From positions 1-54,763 of the forward strand of contig JAKBPI010000011.1 in the NCBI GenBank assembly GCA_021829645.1: a stretch of 54,763 bases of DNA, in the 5' to 3' direction. The notes beneath the pieces were generated by a model. That model had not been told where the DNA came from, made no database searches, and was given only the letters and a program-made list of their open reading frames with translations. How positions within the stretch are numbered: the stretch's first letter is position 1; the number at the start of each line of letters is the position of its first letter. The translations under genes were made by a program, and so were the position numbers. The stretch comes from Actinomycetes bacterium. GTDB lineage: Bacteria > Actinomycetota > Acidimicrobiia > Acidimicrobiales > Bog-793. Of this stretch, positions 51,620 through 54,763 are shown one piece after another.

Positions 51620-52961
51620 AATTATTAAATCAGGTAAACCGTTAAATGGCAAAGCCGTTATTCCGGGGGATAAGTCTATCTCTCACCGCATGTTGATATT
51701 TGCTTTTTTAGCGGAAGGCAGCTCGGAGATAAGGGGTCTGTCTCGCGGTGATGACGTAAAGCGAACTGCCGCGGCGATAGAAAACCTAGGTGCCAACCTA
51801 GAGCATCTTTTGTCATCTCAAGATAGCAATGGAGACAATGTCCTAATCACGGGTGGACTCTCACGGGTCAAAGAGCCCACCTACCCGCTGGATATGGGCA
51901 ATTCCGGTACGGGGCTGCGTCTGATGGCCGGGGTCTTATCTCGATTTGACTTTTTGTCAATTCTTATCGGAGACGACTCTATTCACCGTAGGCCTATGGG
52001 TCGGATTGTCGAGCCTTTGCGACAGATGGGAGCAAGAGTTGACGGCAGGGTTGATGGGACCCTGGCACCTCTTGTGATTAGGGGAGGCGGCCTTCAAGGT
52101 ATAGACTATGCACCTCAGGTACCGAGTGCTCAGGTAAAAAGTTCAATTCTATTAGCAGGTATGGGGGCAAAAGGTACGACAGTGGTTAGGGAACACACCG
52201 CCACCAGGCGTCACACCGAAGAAATGTGTCAATTGCTCGAACTCCCCGTCGAAGTGGAGTCAGTGGGGCAATCGCTGAAAGTATCTCTGCAGGCCTGTAG
52301 CGTGCCGCCTTTCAACTTAGACGTACCTCGGGATCCCTCTCAGGCGGCATTTGTCGCAGTCGCTGCTTCTATCATCGAGGGCAGTGAAGTAGAGATAGAA
52401 AATGTCTATTTAGGTCCCGGCAGAGACGGCTTTTTGCGGGTCTTGCTCGACATGGGAGCCAATATTGAAGTTCATAAAAGAACTGACAACACAGCTGATT
52501 TGTCGGTGAAGTCAGCTAACTTACAGGGGACCGTTGTGACCGGTCAACTCTTGGCAGATTCCATTGACGAAGTCCCCGTTCTGGCAGTGGCAGCAGCTTA
52601 TGCGACAGGTGAAACCAAATTTTTGGATGCCGGAGAACTGCGAGCCAAGGAAAGCGACAGACTTGTTGCCATCGAAGAAGGGCTTTTGCGACTCGGTGTA
52701 GCTGCAAAAATAGAAGGCGATAACCTTTTCATCGAGGCTACGGGTAGAGTTCCCGGCAACCTTCTTACCGGAGAGAAAATTATGTGTCGAAGTTTTCATG
52801 ACCACAGGATAGCTATGGCACTTTCCGTAGCGACTATGGCCGCCTGTAACGAAAGTGCTTCTAATCAAGTAACCTCTGAACTTGAAATAGATGATTTCGA
52901 TGCCGTGGATACCAGTTGGCCGGGTTTTATAGAAGCTTTTGCGACACTGCAACAAAATTGA
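51609..52961 (+). CDS. aroA: 3-phosphoshikimate 1-carboxyvinyltransferase (EPSP synthase)
   Basis: This 450-aa enzyme makes EPSP from shikimate-3-phosphate and PEP in the shikimate pathway. DKSISHRM (21-28), LDMGNSGTGLRLMAG (near 96-110), RAKESDRL (near 345) and DHRIAMA (near 398) are all present. The GTG start lies inside the end of tyrA. The position after aroH and tyrA gives a compact aromatic amino-acid block. Confidence 0.97.
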   Translation: MTNKIIKSGKPLNGKAVIPGDKSISHRMLIFAFLAEGSSEIRGLSRGDDVKRTAAAIENLGANLEHLLSSQDSNGDNVLITGGLSRVKEPTYPLDMGNSGTGLRLMAGVLSRFDFLSILIGDDSIHRRPMGRIVEPLRQMGARVDGRVDGTLAPLVIRGGGLQGIDYAPQVPSAQVKSSILLAGMGAKGTTVVREHTATRRHTEEMCQLLELPVEVESVGQSLKVSLQACSVPPFNLDVPRDPSQAAFVAVAASIIEGSEVEIENVYLGPGRDGFLRVLLDMGANIEVHKRTDNTADLSVKSANLQGTVVTGQLLADSIDEVPVLAVAAAYATGETKFLDAGELRAKESDRLVAIEEGLLRLGVAAKIEGDNLFIEATGRVPGNLLTGEKIMCRSFHDHRIAMALSVATMAACNESASNQVTSELEIDDFDAVDTSWPGFIEAFATLQQN

Positions 52962-52991
52962 TATATTCTCATACAAAAAGTCACTAATTTT

Positions 52992-54563
52992 TTGGAGGCT
53001 GAAATTTCAACCGAACAGCAAGAGATAAAAAAAGGTATTACCGTTGCTATTGACGGTCTCTCGGGAGCCGGAAAGTCTACCATTGCCAACGAACTGGCTA
53101 AGCGACTCGGCTGTAGCGCGCTGGATACCGGTGCCATGTATAGAGCCGTGGCCTTACTGGTTTTAAAAAATAACGTTGACCCCACTGAAGCAGATGCTGT
53201 GGCACAACTGGCCGAAGAAATGTCCCTTACCACAGAAGACGGCCGCTGGTTTTTATCCGGAGAAGACGTATCTGCAGAGCTCCGGAGTACTGCGGTGGAG
53301 GAAATAGTCTCTATTGTTGCGTCCCATAAAAAAGTCCGTGAAGAGCTCGTAAAGCGACAAAGGGACTGGGTGGGAGAACACGGCGGCGGAGTCGTAGAAG
53401 GTCGAGACATTACCAGCGTAGTACTACCAGACGCCGATCTCAAAGTATTTCTGAAGGCCTCCGGGGACGTAAGGTCGAGCAGACGGGCCAAACAAATTGC
53501 TCAATCAGATACCGAATCCACAAATGCCGAAACCGCTGACATCAAAGAAGCAGAATCGGAAGTTCTTCCGCGAGAAATAAAAAACACAAATAATAATCAA
53601 GGCGATCAGCTAAGGAAAGAGTTACCTGCTGATCAATCTGGCACCGGGGATGAGAGTTCGCTTCTCAGTGAACAGGCTAGATTGATAGATGCGAGAGACA
53701 AAATAGATCAGAATAGGGAGCATTCTCCTCTGGTGGCCGTGAAAGACGCTTTAATTCTTGATACGGGAGATAAAAGCGTAGAAGAAATAATCGAATACAT
53801 CATGAAAGAATTACATAATAAAACAGGTATTTTACCTGATTCCACAGGTGTGAACCTAGTTGAAAATCCACCGCAATCAGCTTCTGTCGTTCCAGCAAAT
53901 GTTCCTTTTGTGAAAATGCTCAGCTACAACCTGTTTCGCTGGAGCATGGTGGGTATACAAAAAATTCTGTTCCCCGGGCCCGTGTATGGAAAGCACAACA
54001 TACCAAAAGACGGACCTCTTATTATTGCTCCGGTGCACAGGTCCTATATCGACTGGATGATAGTGGCACGTATCTCGCGCAAGAGGTTGCGGTTTTTGAT
54101 CAAGGGAGAGGTATGGCGCTTTAAATTTATAGGTCAAGCCCTTGAATATCTGGGCTCTTTTGCCGTGAGGCGTGATGCTCCGGATAGGGATTCTCTGGAA
54201 ATGTCTCTCAAAGTCCTGACCACAGCAGAGCCTTTGGTGCTCTTTCCCGAGGGGACACGCTGTGAAGGGGATGAAGTTCAGGAGATAAAAGACGGCACCG
54301 CCTACATAGCGCTCAAGGCAAAGGCGGTTATTTTGCCCGTGGGAATAGGCGGGACAGACAAAGCCTTACCTAAGCACGCCAAATATCCCAAGAGAACAAA
54401 AGTCACCATGGTGATAGGTAAGCCTATTTATCCAGACGATTTTCTCTCTGATACTAAGAGCGGAAGAGTCTCGAGGACACAAGTTAGCGCATTGTCCAAA
54501 GTTATAAAAGAGCAACTACAGGTTGTATACGATCAGGCCAGAGGAGTAAAACCAATTCAGTGA
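52992..54563 (+). CDS. cmk: Cytidylate kinase - acyltransferase (PlsC) fusion
   Basis: This 523-aa protein joins CMP kinase (Walker A GLSGAGKST at 22-30, LDTGAMYRAVA, GRDITSVVLPDADLKVF) to a 1-acylglycerol-3-phosphate acyltransferase-like domain (H349-RSYI-D354, FPEGTR near 418). The LID region of the kinase carries an insert of about 60 charged, low-complexity residues (about 175-235). The start is uncertain: TTG 52992 has no ribosome-binding site ahead, and GGAGG (52994-52998) lies inside it. Cmk-PlsC fusions occur in some actinobacteria; the link of nucleotide and lipid synthesis is known only as a fusion. Confidence 0.92.
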   Translation: MEAEISTEQQEIKKGITVAIDGLSGAGKSTIANELAKRLGCSALDTGAMYRAVALLVLKNNVDPTEADAVAQLAEEMSLTTEDGRWFLSGEDVSAELRSTAVEEIVSIVASHKKVREELVKRQRDWVGEHGGGVVEGRDITSVVLPDADLKVFLKASGDVRSSRRAKQIAQSDTESTNAETADIKEAESEVLPREIKNTNNNQGDQLRKELPADQSGTGDESSLLSEQARLIDARDKIDQNREHSPLVAVKDALILDTGDKSVEEIIEYIMKELHNKTGILPDSTGVNLVENPPQSASVVPANVPFVKMLSYNLFRWSMVGIQKILFPGPVYGKHNIPKDGPLIIAPVHRSYIDWMIVARISRKRLRFLIKGEVWRFKFIGQALEYLGSFAVRRDAPDRDSLEMSLKVLTTAEPLVLFPEGTRCEGDEVQEIKDGTAYIALKAKAVILPVGIGGTDKALPKHAKYPKRTKVTMVIGKPIYPDDFLSDTKSGRVSRTQVSALSKVIKEQLQVVYDQARGVKPIQ

Positions 54564-54763
54564 CATAATGATTTGGGTGCTACTACGAAAAGATTGTAAG
54601 CCAAGTATTTTAGCAGTGAGACAACATTAGAAAAGACGAAAAACCTCTTACGTCAGCCACGCTGCTCGTTAGTGTTCTCTTGGTACAAAGACGCCATCGA
54701 CATCATTGGTCCGGCTATTGGTTGCTGCAGGCATCAAGGTCAATGTGTATTATTATGCGATGC
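54564..54763. other. End of window, no gene seen
   Basis: The last 200 bp contain no convincing frame on either strand and no strong structure. A gene such as der often follows cmk in actinobacteria, but its start is not visible here. Confidence 0.5.

Overview
The window looks like a chromosomal segment of a low-to-medium-GC actinobacterium, most likely of the Acidimicrobiia type. The evidence is the actinobacterial order gcvH, FHA/GarA-like, MerR, DUF151 nuclease, MerR (the order of Rv1826-Rv1830 in Mycobacterium tuberculosis, with a pgsA-type gene upstream), the scpA-scpB-rluB block leading to cmk, a Cmk-PlsC fusion, and secreted proteins with Thr/Ala/Pro linkers. Organism assignment is inference.

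Layout. 1-1033: no convincing gene, with inverted repeats ahead of cas3. 1034-10120: a complete type I-E CRISPR-Cas operon (cas3, cse1, cse2, cas7e, cas5e, cas6e, cas1, cas2), all + strand with overlapping or nearly overlapping genes. 10190-15586: one CRISPR array with 89 identical 28-bp repeats and 88 spacers. 15711-21734: a decayed island bounded by two 480-bp direct repeats differing at one base. It holds an IS1634-like transposase relic, a secreted Thr-rich-linker protein, an HNH-like relic and a truncated glycine-rich/Ig-like surface-protein relic. 21773-23152: glutamate decarboxylase, directly behind the second repeat copy. 23379-25114: a PIN-like DUF4411 / ImmA-IrrE pair. 25365-27492: small membrane, secreted and hypothetical proteins. 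27538-34569: phosphatidyltransferase, ManC-phosphomannomutase fusion, and the gcvH-FHA-MerR-nuclease-MerR cluster. 34672-41886: two efflux modules on the minus strand, TetR-MFS-MMPL and MFS-MerR. 42078-46077: acetyltransferase, DUF4395 protein, an eight-helix membrane protein, DksA-like protein and M50 protease. 46364-54563: trpS (minus strand), then scpA, scpB, rluB, aroH, a 39-codon small ORF, tyrA, aroA and cmk-plsC.

How the parts work together. The Cas operon and the long array form an intact adaptive immune system. Several spacer pairs look like independent samplings of homologous targets, including one pair taken from opposite strands of the same conserved coding sequence and differing almost only at third codon positions. 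The downstream island is the most mobile part: old gene debris sits between almost identical non-coding repeats. Each repeat is rich in stem-loops and carries a terminator-like element, and the second copy forms the upstream region of gadB. The right half is housekeeping: chromosome segregation, rRNA modification, tyrosine/shikimate synthesis and lipid synthesis.

The observations most worth checking are the structured 480-bp repeat pair, the homologous spacer pairs, the small ORF bridging aroH and tyrA with a hairpin over the tyrA ribosome-binding region, and several long palindromes upstream of regulated genes. All assignments come from reading the sequence; no database search was run.
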